The position numbers and the translations under genes are program-made. A stretch of DNA of 64,000 nucleotides from Alphaproteobacteria bacterium. GTDB lineage: Bacteria; Pseudomonadota; Alphaproteobacteria; DSM-16000; Inquilinaceae. The notes beneath the pieces are model-generated. The model was not told the DNA's origin. It searched no databases and worked only from the letters and a program-made list of their open reading frames with translations. The DNA is taken from contig JANQGH010000095.1 in assembly GCA_028277405.1 (NCBI GenBank), forward strand, positions 24,862 to 88,861, given 5' to 3'. Positions 53,272 to 61,357 of the stretch are shown here, in pieces. The number at the start of each line of letters is the position of its first letter. Position 1 is the stretch's first letter.

Positions 53272-53291
53272 TTGTGGAAGTTACTCCACAA
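53272..53291. promoter_or_regulatory. Palindrome TTGTGGA-N6-TCCACAA upstream of the importer operon
   Basis: Perfect 7-base arms and a 6-base spacer, the same geometry as the palindrome at 45280-45299 but with different arms. It lies 90 bases before the solute-binding protein start and 170 before the divergent LivK-like gene. The core TGGA...TCCA resembles the TGGAAAT-N-ATTTCCA IclR consensus of E. coli. Target regulator inferred, IclR protein at 45321 being the obvious candidate. Confidence 0.5.
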
Positions 53292-53460
53292 GAACGTAAT
53301 AGAAGCGCAGAGGGGCAAACGCTGTCAAGACGGTTTGAAGGGACCGGACCGCTGGATCGTGATGACCGGGATGTGGCCACGCGCCGCATCGTCCTGGAAT
53401 CTGGTCCGCGCTGCCTCTAGGCTGGCCGACAGGCGTCGCAAAAGGGGAAGATCGATCACC

Positions 53461-54594
53461 ATGCCAACCTTGCGAGCAGCTGTTCTTGTCGGTCTCGGCG
53501 TCATGCTTGCTGCCTGTCAAAGCACGACGCCATCCAATGTCGAAACTGCGTCAACGAGCGGTCCCATCGTGATTGGCACGGCGGGGCCCATGACCGGCCA
53601 GTATGCGGTGTTCGGCCGGCAGATGCGCGAAGGGGCGATCCTGGCGGTGGACGACCTTAACGCGGCCGGTGGCGTTCTGGGACGAGAGGTGGAGTTGCTG
53701 ATCGGCGACGACCGTTGCGGTCCGCGGCAGGCGGTCTCGGTCGCCAATGAAATGGCCTTGGATGGCGTGGTGTTCATGGCGGGGCATTTCTGCTCAGGCG
53801 CCTCAATTCCGGCCTCAGAGGTCTATACCGACGAGGCCATCTTGCAGATCTCGCCCGCGTCGACCAACCCGGCCCTGACGGTGACCGGAGGCGACAATGT
53901 GTTCCGCGTCGCCGGCCGTGACGATCAGCAGGGGACAATTGCCGGCACCCTAATCGCCGACGATTATCCGACAGGCACTATCGCCGTGCTCCATGACGGC
54001 AGCACGTACGGCCAGTATCTGTCCCAGGCGGCAATGGTGACGCTCGCCGGGCGCGGTGTGCCAGTTGCGATCTTCGAAAGCTACCCGCAAGGACTAGCCG
54101 ACGCAGGCCCGCTCGTCGCCGAGTTGGATCAGCAAAATGTCGATGTGCTTTATGTCGCTGGCTATCACGACGATGTGGCGCTCATCGCGCGGACCTTGCG
54201 CGAGCTGGGGATGGGGACGCAGCTGATCGGTGCCGACGCACTCGTGACCGATGAGTTCCACGCACTTGCTGGCGCGGCAAGCGACGGTACCCTGATGACT
54301 TTCGGCCCAGACCCGCGCAATTTCCCGGAAGCAACGGATGTCGTGGTGCGGTCGCGCGCGTACGGCTTCGAGCCGGAAGGTTACGTGCTCTATACCTATG
54401 CCGCCATCCAAGTATGGGCGGAAGCGGCCGAAAGGGCCGGCACGACGGACACCGACGCTATCGTCGCCGAAATGCGCGACGGCGCCTTTGACACGGTGAT
54501 CGGTCGCCTGACTTTCGACGAGAATGGCGACATCGAGCAGCCCGCCTATGTCTGGTACGAGTGGCGAAATGGACGCTACTGGGAGCTTGACTGA
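53461..54594 (+). CDS. LivK-like amino-acid-binding lipoprotein, orphan
   Basis: 377 residues. The lipobox VGLGVMLAACQS (Cys at about 19) anchors a type I periplasmic binding fold: VIGTAGPMTGQYAVFGRQM, ELLIGDDRCGPRQAVSVANE and SPASTNPALTVTG match branched-chain amino acid-binding proteins (LivJ/LivK). No livHMGF permease or ATPase genes lie nearby, so it is an orphan and might act as a sensor or share a distant transporter. ATG 53461 has GGGGAAG about 13 bases upstream. The VOC gene follows after 8 bases. Confidence 0.85.
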   Translation: MPTLRAAVLVGLGVMLAACQSTTPSNVETASTSGPIVIGTAGPMTGQYAVFGRQMREGAILAVDDLNAAGGVLGREVELLIGDDRCGPRQAVSVANEMALDGVVFMAGHFCSGASIPASEVYTDEAILQISPASTNPALTVTGGDNVFRVAGRDDQQGTIAGTLIADDYPTGTIAVLHDGSTYGQYLSQAAMVTLAGRGVPVAIFESYPQGLADAGPLVAELDQQNVDVLYVAGYHDDVALIARTLRELGMGTQLIGADALVTDEFHALAGAASDGTLMTFGPDPRNFPEATDVVVRSRAYGFEPEGYVLYTYAAIQVWAEAAERAGTTDTDAIVAEMRDGAFDTVIGRLTFDENGDIEQPAYVWYEWRNGRYWELD

Positions 54595-54602
54595 GTTCAA
54601 GG

Positions 54603-55001
54603 ATGAGTACCGCTGATCGATTTGGACCTTGCTCGCCCTTCCTCATCGTTTCCGATGTTCCCCGGTCGGTGAAGCATTACGTGGAAAGTCTCGGCTTCGG
54701 GTGCACGGTTCGGACGCCTGAAGACGATCCTTTCTTTGCCATCGTGGCGCGCGGTTCTGCTCAGATTATGCTGAAGGCGATTGGCCCTGATGTTGCGCCG
54801 CTACCCAACCATCAACGGCATGCATGGGCCCGCTGGGACGTCTTTATCTTTGTGTCGGACCCCGACGCGCTGGCGAACGAGTTTGCGGATCGTACCGTTC
54901 CGTTCCACCAACCGCTCGCCGACACCGACGACGGTTTGCGTGGTTTCGAGGTGGCCGATCCAGACGGCTATATCTGTTTCTTCGGCCGGCCCGTCAGCTA
55001 G
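54603..55001 (+). CDS. VOC-family (glyoxalase/bleomycin-resistance fold) protein
   Basis: 132 residues from ATG 54603. Repeated beta-alpha-beta-beta-beta unit: FLIVSDVPRSVKHYVESLGF at the start, FFAIVARGSAQIMLK in the middle, and the end DDGLRGFEVADPDGYICFFG, where FxxxDPDGxxxxF is the VOC C-terminal signature. These are small metal-dependent enzymes or drug-binding proteins; the substrate is not evident. It is 8 bases after the LivK-like gene, probably cotranscribed, and convergent with an AraC gene (8-base overlap). Confidence 0.83.
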   Translation: MSTADRFGPCSPFLIVSDVPRSVKHYVESLGFGCTVRTPEDDPFFAIVARGSAQIMLKAIGPDVAPLPNHQRHAWARWDVFIFVSDPDALANEFADRTVPFHQPLADTDDGLRGFEVADPDGYICFFGRPVS

Positions 55002-55848
55002 CCGGCTGCACCGCGTCGCGTTGGTGGCGCAGGCGGTAGGCCCGCGGCGTGGTGCCGAAGCGGTCGCGGAACATGCGGTAGAAATGGCTGAGATTCTCCA
55101 GCCCGCAGTCCAGTGCGATGTTGGTGATGCTGTCGTCGGACCCGGACAGCAGCCTCGCGGCATGGTCCATGCGCAACCGGTTGACATAAGCCGAGGGCGA
55201 GACGCCGAGATACTGCCGGGCGGTGCGACAAACATGCTCATGCGCCCGGCCGGCCGCCCGAACGAAACCGGTTGCACCGAGCCGAAACACCTTCGGGTCG
55301 CGCGAGGCCTGGCAAGCTGAGATCAGCCAGGCCGGCGCGTGTGAGGCAATATCCTCCGTTTGGTCAACGACCCGCGTCATGACGCCGAGCAGGAAGCTTT
55401 CGATCCGCGCCAGGCTCCTTGGACCGGTCTGCAGCTCGTGCGCCAGGCGGTCCAGGGTCTGCTGCTGAGCCTCCAGCAAGGGGTAGGATTCGGGCAGGCG
55501 CGCCGTTGACCAGAAGAACTTGCCCGCCAGATCGCCGCCATAGCGGGTGACCAGATGGTCGGCGGAATCGGGATGAAACATGATGTTGACGATCCGGCAC
55601 GGCTCCGACCCCAGCGCTTGAAAGCCGTGGACGTCTTGCGCGCGCATGAACACCAGCCGGCCCGGCCCGAGCGTGATTTTCTCACCGTTCACCCAATGCA
55701 TCACCCGCCCGCGCTCGAACCAGAAACATTCCGGATAATCGTGGGTGTGCAGCACCCGGGGCGGCTTGGCCTCAAGATGCTTGCGCGCGAAATGGAAGCG
55801 CTCGCCGTCGCGCAGATAGTTGGCGATATGGAAGGTTCGGACATGCAT
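54994..55848 (-). CDS. AraC-family transcriptional regulator (cupin sensor)
   Basis: 284 residues. An N-terminal cupin-like sensor (about 15-105, RVLHTHDYPECFWFERGRVM then HWVNGEKITLGPGRLVFM) is followed by the AraC DNA-binding domain (about 180-280: GVSPSAYVNRLRMDHAARLL then NIALDCGLENLSHFYRMFRD). It is divergent from the PhyH gene at 55943 with a 94-base AT-rich gap holding a 20-base-spaced direct repeat. It likely activates the PhyH/MBL/importer island when its ligand, perhaps the transported compound, is present. Confidence 0.9.
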   Translation of the reverse strand: MHVRTFHIANYLRDGERFHFARKHLEAKPPRVLHTHDYPECFWFERGRVMHWVNGEKITLGPGRLVFMRAQDVHGFQALGSEPCRIVNIMFHPDSADHLVTRYGGDLAGKFFWSTARLPESYPLLEAQQQTLDRLAHELQTGPRSLARIESFLLGVMTRVVDQTEDIASHAPAWLISACQASRDPKVFRLGATGFVRAAGRAHEHVCRTARQYLGVSPSAYVNRLRMDHAARLLSGSDDSITNIALDCGLENLSHFYRMFRDRFGTTPRAYRLRHQRDAVQPAS

Positions 55849-55873
55849 GATATCAATTTAGCACAAAGAAAAG

Positions 55874-55904
55874 TCAAAATGGGGCGGGAATAATCAAATA
55901 GGGA
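55874..55904. promoter_or_regulatory. Direct repeats TCAAAATGGGG / TCAAATAGGGA, possible AraC sites
   Basis: Two similar 11-base elements start at 55874 and 55894, 20 bases apart, on the same strand in the AT-rich gap between araC and phyH. AraC-type monomers bind direct repeats about two helical turns apart, which fits. The last copy ends 38 bases before the PhyH ATG. Confidence 0.5.
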
Positions 55905-55942
55905 AAAGGTAGGGTTGGGTCATCAAAGGGAGAGGACCCACC

Positions 55943-56782
55943 ATGCTAGCGGAAACGCTGGACCTGGCGTTTAAACCCGTCGTCAACGCCGACCCGAAGC
56001 GGCTGAGTGCGGGGCAGATCGAGTTTTACAATCGCGAAGGCTATCTGACGCCGTTCGACGTGTTTTCGGCCGATGGGGCCGATGCCAACCGGCGCTATTT
56101 CGACAGCCTGCTTAACCAGGTGGCCGATCGCGGCGCCTATTCGATCAACTGCTATCAGGCGCGCTGCCGGGGCATCTGGGACCTGTGCACCGAGCCGCGC
56201 ATCCTGGATCTGGTCGAAGACCTGATCGGGCCGAATATCGTCTGCTGGGCCTCGCACTTCTTCTGCAAGTTGCCGCGCGATCCCAAGGTCGTGCCATGGC
56301 ATCAGGATGCGGCCTATTGGAAGCTGTCGCCGGCGCGCACGGTCACGGTCTGGCTGGCGATCGACGACGCGGACGAGGCGAACGCGGCCATGCGCTTCAT
56401 CCCCGGCACCCACGACAAGGGCCATCTGCGGCAGAACGAGATCGATAAGGGTGAGAGCGGGTCGGTCCTGCATCTTGAGACCGCCGACGCGGAGGCGATG
56501 GGCCAGCCGGTCTCGAACAATCTACGGGCCGGCCAAGTCTCGCTGCACGCCGACATGTTGGTCCACGGCTCCAAGCCCAACCGGTCGGACCGGCGCCGGA
56601 CCGGCCTCACCATCCGCTATTGCCCGCCGGAGGTGGACGTCGTGGACGCGCGCTGGGCCAAGAGCGTGGAACCGATCATTTGCCGCGGCGAGGACCCCAC
56701 GGGCAAGTGGCATCACCACCCGCGCCCGGCCGGCGATGACATTACGGACGATCGCGGACCGCTGAACATCGGCGGCAACTGA
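55943..56782 (+). CDS. PhyH-family Fe(II)/2-oxoglutarate dioxygenase
   Basis: 279 residues. Complete facial triad: His120 and Asp122 in VVPWHQDAAYW, and His208 in DMLVHGSKPNRSDRRR, with the Arg-rich 2-oxoglutarate-binding end. The family includes phytanoyl-CoA hydroxylase and EctD; a hydrophobic-to-polar pocket cannot be predicted. ATG 55943 has GGGAGAGGA upstream. It leads the island, 44 bases before the MBL-fold gene, and a second PhyH gene is at 59517. It may hydroxylate a substrate brought in by the importer. Confidence 0.9.
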   Translation: MLAETLDLAFKPVVNADPKRLSAGQIEFYNREGYLTPFDVFSADGADANRRYFDSLLNQVADRGAYSINCYQARCRGIWDLCTEPRILDLVEDLIGPNIVCWASHFFCKLPRDPKVVPWHQDAAYWKLSPARTVTVWLAIDDADEANAAMRFIPGTHDKGHLRQNEIDKGESGSVLHLETADAEAMGQPVSNNLRAGQVSLHADMLVHGSKPNRSDRRRTGLTIRYCPPEVDVVDARWAKSVEPIICRGEDPTGKWHHHPRPAGDDITDDRGPLNIGGN

Positions 56783-56826
56783 CGCATGACACTTGGATCG
56801 AACTTGGCCGCCGGGGAGAGAGCATC

Positions 56827-57504
56827 GTGAAGCTCAAATGGCATGGGCATGCCGCGTTCAGCATCACCGGTGCGGACGGCTCTTCGATCATTACCGATCC
56901 CTACACGCCGGAAGGCGTTGGTTACGCGCCGATCACGGACACGGCCGATCTGGTCATCACCTCGTCCGACGATGACGACGCCCATTGCCGCGCCGACCTG
57001 ATCCAGGGGTCGCCGGCCACGATCAATGCGCTGAACATCGCCAAGAATGGTGGTCGCCAAGCGGTGAACGGCGTCGAGATCTCGGCGATCGAGGCGATGG
57101 AGTTCAAGGACCATCCCGAACACGCGCCAGGCCAAAACGCCATGTACCGGTTCACGGTCGACGGCATCCGCATCGCCCATATGGGCGATGTCGGCAACAG
57201 GCTCAGCGACCGACAGATCGCTTTCTTCGAAGACACCGATTTGCTGCTGGCGTTGGCCGGCGGCTATCTGACGATCGAATTCCCCGATCTCATGGAAATG
57301 ATCCACGCGGTCCGGCCCAAGCTGGTCGTGCCGATGCATTTCCGCACGCTGACCTACAGGCCGCGCAACACGCACTGGATCGAGGCGTTCCTGGCGCATT
57401 TTCACGACAAGGATGTCGACTTCGCATTCGGCAGCGAAGTGGATTTGAGCACGGATGACATCCCGCGGGAAACGCGGGTTCTGGTGATGGACTACGCCCG
57501 GTAA
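56827..57504 (+). CDS. MBL-fold (UlaG-like) protein with altered metal site
   Basis: 225 residues from GTG 56827, with GGGGAGAG upstream. The fold is that of UlaG-type metallo-beta-lactamases: MKLKWHGHAAFSITGADG start, HMGD (His118, Asp121) and VPMHF (His171). At the place of the HxHxDH motif it reads SSDDDDAH (residues 46-53), so at least three of the four canonical ligands are replaced. It may bind metal differently, or be catalytically inactive. UlaG-like enzymes open lactones or cleave phosphodiesters. It sits between the two PhyH genes and the solute-binding gene. Confidence 0.75.
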   Translation: MKLKWHGHAAFSITGADGSSIITDPYTPEGVGYAPITDTADLVITSSDDDDAHCRADLIQGSPATINALNIAKNGGRQAVNGVEISAIEAMEFKDHPEHAPGQNAMYRFTVDGIRIAHMGDVGNRLSDRQIAFFEDTDLLLALAGGYLTIEFPDLMEMIHAVRPKLVVPMHFRTLTYRPRNTHWIEAFLAHFHDKDVDFAFGSEVDLSTDDIPRETRVLVMDYAR

Positions 57505-57562
57505 GAGGCGGTGAGAAGAACACGAGCGAGCCCAAGGGCTACGAGGGAGCAAGATCGAAACA

Positions 57563-57600
57563 CTTAGCCGACAAAAGCGGCCATTGAGATCGCGGCTAAG
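57563..57600. other. Inverted repeat before the solute-binding gene
   Basis: CTTAGCCG and CGGCTAAG are perfect 8-base arms with a 22-base loop, 97 bases before the solute-binding protein ATG (57697). It could be a leader hairpin or a binding site; nothing else supports a role. The MBL stop is at 57504, so this may separate two transcription units. Confidence 0.3.
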
Positions 57601-57696
57601 GGAACGATTGTTCATGTCGACCCTGGGCGCGGCGCCTGTTCGTGCCGCGACGGAACCGACCACACAGAACGGCCAAGAGACTTGGGAGGAAAACAG

Positions 57697-59448
57697 ATGA
57701 ACTCAGTACGCAACGGTCTGCTGGCGGCCTCGGCCATCGCGCTGGCCCTGACGGCATCACCCGCGCTGGCACAGGACGTGCCGCGCGAGCAAACCGTGAT
57801 CTTCGATCTCGACCGCACGATCGCCGACCCAACGAATTTCAACTGGTTCACCCCCGGCGCCTATCAACGCGTCCAGGGCGCCCACCAGGCGATGTGGGAA
57901 CCGCTGTTCATCCTGAACTACGAATCCGGCGAGATCGAACCGTGGCTCGGCACCAGCTTCGAGCCCAACGATACGCTGGATGCCTGGACCTTGACGCTGC
58001 GCGACGGGGTCGAATGGTCGGACGGCGAGCCGTTCAATGCCGACGACGTGATCTTCACCATCAACATGCTGCTCGGGGACGAAACGGCGGCCTTGCAAGA
58101 GGCGGCCAACATGCAGCAATGGGTCGAGAGCGTCGAAAAGATCGACGACCACACGGTTCAGTTCAACCTGGTCGGCGCCAACCCGCGCTTCCCGCTGGAC
58201 TATTTCTCGGTTCGGATCTTTGGCAGCCTGTTGATCATGCCCGAGCATGTCTGGGCCGGCCAGGATCCGGAGACCTTCAAGTTCTATGACGAGGAGCAGG
58301 GCTGGCCGATCGGCACCGGCCCTTACACCTTCACCACGGCGGATACCAGCCGCGCCGTTTGGGACCGCAACGACGATTGGTGGGGTGCTGCCTCCGGCTT
58401 CATTGAACTGCCTGAACCGCAGCGCTTGATCTGGCTGGAATCGGGCACGGAGGAAAACCGCGCCCAGCTGTTGGCCAACAACCAGCTCGATGCCGCCCAG
58501 ACCGTGACCTTGGGCGCCTTCGAAGTGATCCAGGCCATGAACCCGGCGATCATCGCCTGGCATGGCGGCATGCCCTTCTCCTGGCCCGACCCGTGTGCCC
58601 GCCAGCTTGAGTTCAACACCACGGTCGCGCCCTGGGACGACCCGAACATGCGGCGCGCGATCAACAACATCATCGATCGCGATCAGATCGTGAATGTCGC
58701 CTATGAAGGCACCACCATCCCGTCGCGCACCATGTTCGTCGAATACGCGGCGATGGCCCCGTTTATCGACGCGATCCTGGCCGAAGGCATGACGCTTCCG
58801 ACCTCAGCCAATCTCGACGAGGCCCGGGCCTTGATCGAGGGTGCTGGCTACACGCTGAATGGCGACATCTATGAGCGTGACGGCGAGCCGTTGACCGCCG
58901 ACATCATCGTCAACTCGGCGAGCACGGAACTGACCCGCGCGGTCGATCTGATCGTCGAGCAGTTTCGGCGTGCCGGCATCGACGCCATCGCCCGGCCGGT
59001 TGAGAACTCCGTCTTCTGGGGTACTGTCCTGCCGCTCGGCGAATATGATCTTGCCTATACCTGGCTATCCTGCGGTTCGGTAAACGAGCCCTGGGCCTCG
59101 ATGAACCGGTACACCAACCATTTCGTCGTGCCGGTCGGCGAGCGCTCGCCCGGCTTCAACAACTCAGCACGCTGGGATACCGAGGCGACAGCCAGCTACA
59201 CCGCGATCGTCGACGAGATCGGCAGCATGCCGCTGGGTGATCCGGCCATTCCGGGCATGGTCGCGGAGGCCTATCAGTACTTCCACGACGAGATGCCGTT
59301 CATTCCGCTCGTTCAGGCCTCCAAGCTGTTGCCTTACAACACGACCTATTGGACCGGCTGGCCGACGGCGGAGGACAACTACATCCATCCCGCCCACTGG
59401 TGGAACCACACCCACCGGATCATCCACAATCTGGAGCCGGCCCAATAG
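57697..59448 (+). CDS. ABC transporter solute-binding protein, family 5 (large type)
   Basis: 583 residues from ATG 57697, with GGGAGGAAAACAG upstream; an earlier in-frame ATG at 57682 has no site. A signal peptide (NGLLAASAIALALTASPALA, cut near residue 27) and the family pattern WEPLFILNYESGEIEPWLGT, VEWSDGEPFNADDVIFTINM. The length and the Trp-rich, acidic surface resemble oligosaccharide- or complex-substrate members rather than dipeptide-binding DppA. It is followed by a strong hairpin and then a second PhyH gene. Ligand unknown; the Trp-rich lining would fit a carbohydrate or aromatic moiety. Confidence 0.9.
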   Translation: MNSVRNGLLAASAIALALTASPALAQDVPREQTVIFDLDRTIADPTNFNWFTPGAYQRVQGAHQAMWEPLFILNYESGEIEPWLGTSFEPNDTLDAWTLTLRDGVEWSDGEPFNADDVIFTINMLLGDETAALQEAANMQQWVESVEKIDDHTVQFNLVGANPRFPLDYFSVRIFGSLLIMPEHVWAGQDPETFKFYDEEQGWPIGTGPYTFTTADTSRAVWDRNDDWWGAASGFIELPEPQRLIWLESGTEENRAQLLANNQLDAAQTVTLGAFEVIQAMNPAIIAWHGGMPFSWPDPCARQLEFNTTVAPWDDPNMRRAINNIIDRDQIVNVAYEGTTIPSRTMFVEYAAMAPFIDAILAEGMTLPTSANLDEARALIEGAGYTLNGDIYERDGEPLTADIIVNSASTELTRAVDLIVEQFRRAGIDAIARPVENSVFWGTVLPLGEYDLAYTWLSCGSVNEPWASMNRYTNHFVVPVGERSPGFNNSARWDTEATASYTAIVDEIGSMPLGDPAIPGMVAEAYQYFHDEMPFIPLVQASKLLPYNTTYWTGWPTAEDNYIHPAHWWNHTHRIIHNLEPAQ

Positions 59449-59458
59449 GCAGATGGTT

Positions 59459-59490
59459 GGCCGGGGCGCGCCCGCTGGTTCGCCCCGGCC
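59459..59490 (+). terminator. Hairpin after the solute-binding protein gene
   Basis: Perfect 10-base arms GGCCGGGGCG and CGCCCCGGCC around a 12-base loop, 11 bases after the stop at 59448. No T-run follows. As with the other two binding-protein genes in the window, it is likely a partial terminator or RNA stabiliser. Confidence 0.6.
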
Positions 59491-59516
59491 GACGGCCAAC
59501 TGGGATTCCGAAACCC

Positions 59517-60284
59517 ATGACTTCAATCAAAGAACACTTCGCCGATCACGGCTACTACCTGGCCAAAGGTGTCTATTCGTCCGCCGAAATCGCCGCGCTG
59601 GAGCGCGATTTCGACCGGATCGTCGACCAGCTTTCCGTTTCCGGCGAGCGGATCGACGCGACCTGGAGGGGCGACGCGACGGCCCAACTCGCCGGCAAGG
59701 ACGACGTCATCATCCACACGCACAATGTTCAGAAATACTCGCGCGCGTGGCTTGATGCGTTTTTGAATCAGCGCTTCCTGGATGCAGCCTCCGAGATCCT
59801 GGGCGAAGACATCGTCCTGCATCACAGCAAGCTGTTCCAAAAGCCGCCGGAAAAGGGCTCGCCCTTTCCGATGCATCAGGACTGGACCTACTTCCCGACC
59901 GAAAAGGACACGATGATCGCCGGCATCATCCACGTCTCGAACGCGACAGACGAGATGGGCTGCCTTCGGGTCTATGACGGCAGCCACAGGCTGGGCCGCG
60001 TTGAGGGCACCAACGGGCGGGTTGCGTCGGACCTGCTGGCGGACTACCCGATCGAACGGGCCCAGGTCATCGAGGCCGAGCCCGGCGACGTGGTGTTCTT
60101 TCATTACTTCACGCTGCACGGCTCGATGCCGAACCGGTCCAGCCGGACGCGCAAGACCGTGCTGGTGCAGCTTTATTCCGGCGACGACAAGGTCGAAAGC
60201 GACAACAAGCACCCCAACGAAGGCATGGTGCTGCGCGGGTGGAATCACCACAGCACGCGCGATAACTCGGGCGTCTACGGCTAA
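59517..60284 (+). CDS. PhyH-family Fe(II)/2-oxoglutarate dioxygenase
   Basis: 255 residues from ATG 59517. Triad intact: His120 and Asp122 in FPMHQDWTYFP, His201 in YFTLHGSMPNRSSRTRKT. Several conserved stretches (GDVVFFHYFTLHGSMPNRSS) match better to the classic bacterial PhyH group than to the first PhyH of this island, so the two have different substrates. It lies between the solute-binding gene and the permeases, 59 bases before the DppB gene. It probably oxidises the imported compound or a breakdown product. Confidence 0.9.
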   Translation: MTSIKEHFADHGYYLAKGVYSSAEIAALERDFDRIVDQLSVSGERIDATWRGDATAQLAGKDDVIIHTHNVQKYSRAWLDAFLNQRFLDAASEILGEDIVLHHSKLFQKPPEKGSPFPMHQDWTYFPTEKDTMIAGIIHVSNATDEMGCLRVYDGSHRLGRVEGTNGRVASDLLADYPIERAQVIEAEPGDVVFFHYFTLHGSMPNRSSRTRKTVLVQLYSGDDKVESDNKHPNEGMVLRGWNHHSTRDNSGVYG

Positions 60285-60343
60285 GAAGAAGGGCGGTCGG
60301 CGCCATGCCGGCCAACCCCTCCATGCCGTGAAGGGAGGAAACG

Positions 60344-61357
60344 ATGGGACGAATTCCGGCAGGGTACCTGTTTCGGCGGCTCGGCATCTTCGTCCTGACG
60401 ATCTGGCTGGCCGCGACGGTTATCTGGATCATCCCCCGACTGGCGCCGGGCGACCCGATCTCGGCCATGGTGGGCCGCATGGCGGCCTCCGCCGGGTTCA
60501 TCGAAAACGCCGATGCGATCATCGAAGGCTGGCAGGAACGTTTCGGCCTCAACGAGCCGTTGTTCAACCAGTATCTCCGCTACCTTTGGGGTTGCCTGCG
60601 GTTTGATTTCGGTTACTCGCTGGCCAGTTTCCCGACCCAGGTCAGCACGCTGATCGGCTTTGCCCTGCCCTGGACCATCGGCCTCCTGCTGCTGGCCGTG
60701 ACCATCACCTTCATCTTCGGCAATTTCGTCGGCGCGATCATGGTCTGGTCGCACACGCCGCGAATCATCAAGGCGCTGATACCGTTCGGGCTAGTCTTCA
60801 CCTCGATCCCGACGATCCTGGCCGCGCTCTTATTGCTCTACGTCTTTGCCTTCCTGTTGAACGCCTTTCCCATGCGCGGCGCCTACGCGCTGGGGGTCGA
60901 ACCCGGCCTCAGTTGGGACTTCATTTGGACGGTGATCTATCACGGGACCCTGCCGGCGCTGGCGATTATCCTGGTCAGCTTCGGCTATTGGGCGCTGGGC
61001 ATGCGCGGCATGATGATCACGGTGGAGGGCGAGGACTATATCCAGCTTGCCAAGGCCAAGGGCCTGAAGCCCTTCCACATCCTCTACCGCTACATGGTCA
61101 GGAACGCGATCCTGCCGCAGATCACGGCCTTTGCGCTGGCCCTGGGCACGCTGGTTTCCGGCCAGATCCTGGTCGAATACATCTTTGGCTATCCGGGCAT
61201 GGGCAAGCTGATCTATGACGCGATCATCACCCAGGATTTCGCGGTCATCCAGGGCACGTCCTACATCGTCATCCTGCTGACCGCGATCGCGGTGTTGATC
61301 GTCGACCTGGCCTACCCCTTCATCGACCCCCGGATTTCCTTGAAAGGAGGTCGCTGA
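60344..61357 (+). CDS. ABC transporter permease, DppB type
   Basis: 337 residues from ATG 60344, with GGAGGAAACG upstream. Typical opening LFRRLGIFVLTIWLAATVIW, LAPGDPISAMVG and the docking loop EDYIQLAKAKGLKPFHILYR. Its extra periplasmic loop (about 50-100) resembles the carbohydrate-type Opp permeases. The stop overlaps the next start as TGATG (1 base). Confidence 0.92.
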   Translation: MGRIPAGYLFRRLGIFVLTIWLAATVIWIIPRLAPGDPISAMVGRMAASAGFIENADAIIEGWQERFGLNEPLFNQYLRYLWGCLRFDFGYSLASFPTQVSTLIGFALPWTIGLLLLAVTITFIFGNFVGAIMVWSHTPRIIKALIPFGLVFTSIPTILAALLLLYVFAFLLNAFPMRGAYALGVEPGLSWDFIWTVIYHGTLPALAIILVSFGYWALGMRGMMITVEGEDYIQLAKAKGLKPFHILYRYMVRNAILPQITAFALALGTLVSGQILVEYIFGYPGMGKLIYDAIITQDFAVIQGTSYIVILLTAIAVLIVDLAYPFIDPRISLKGGR

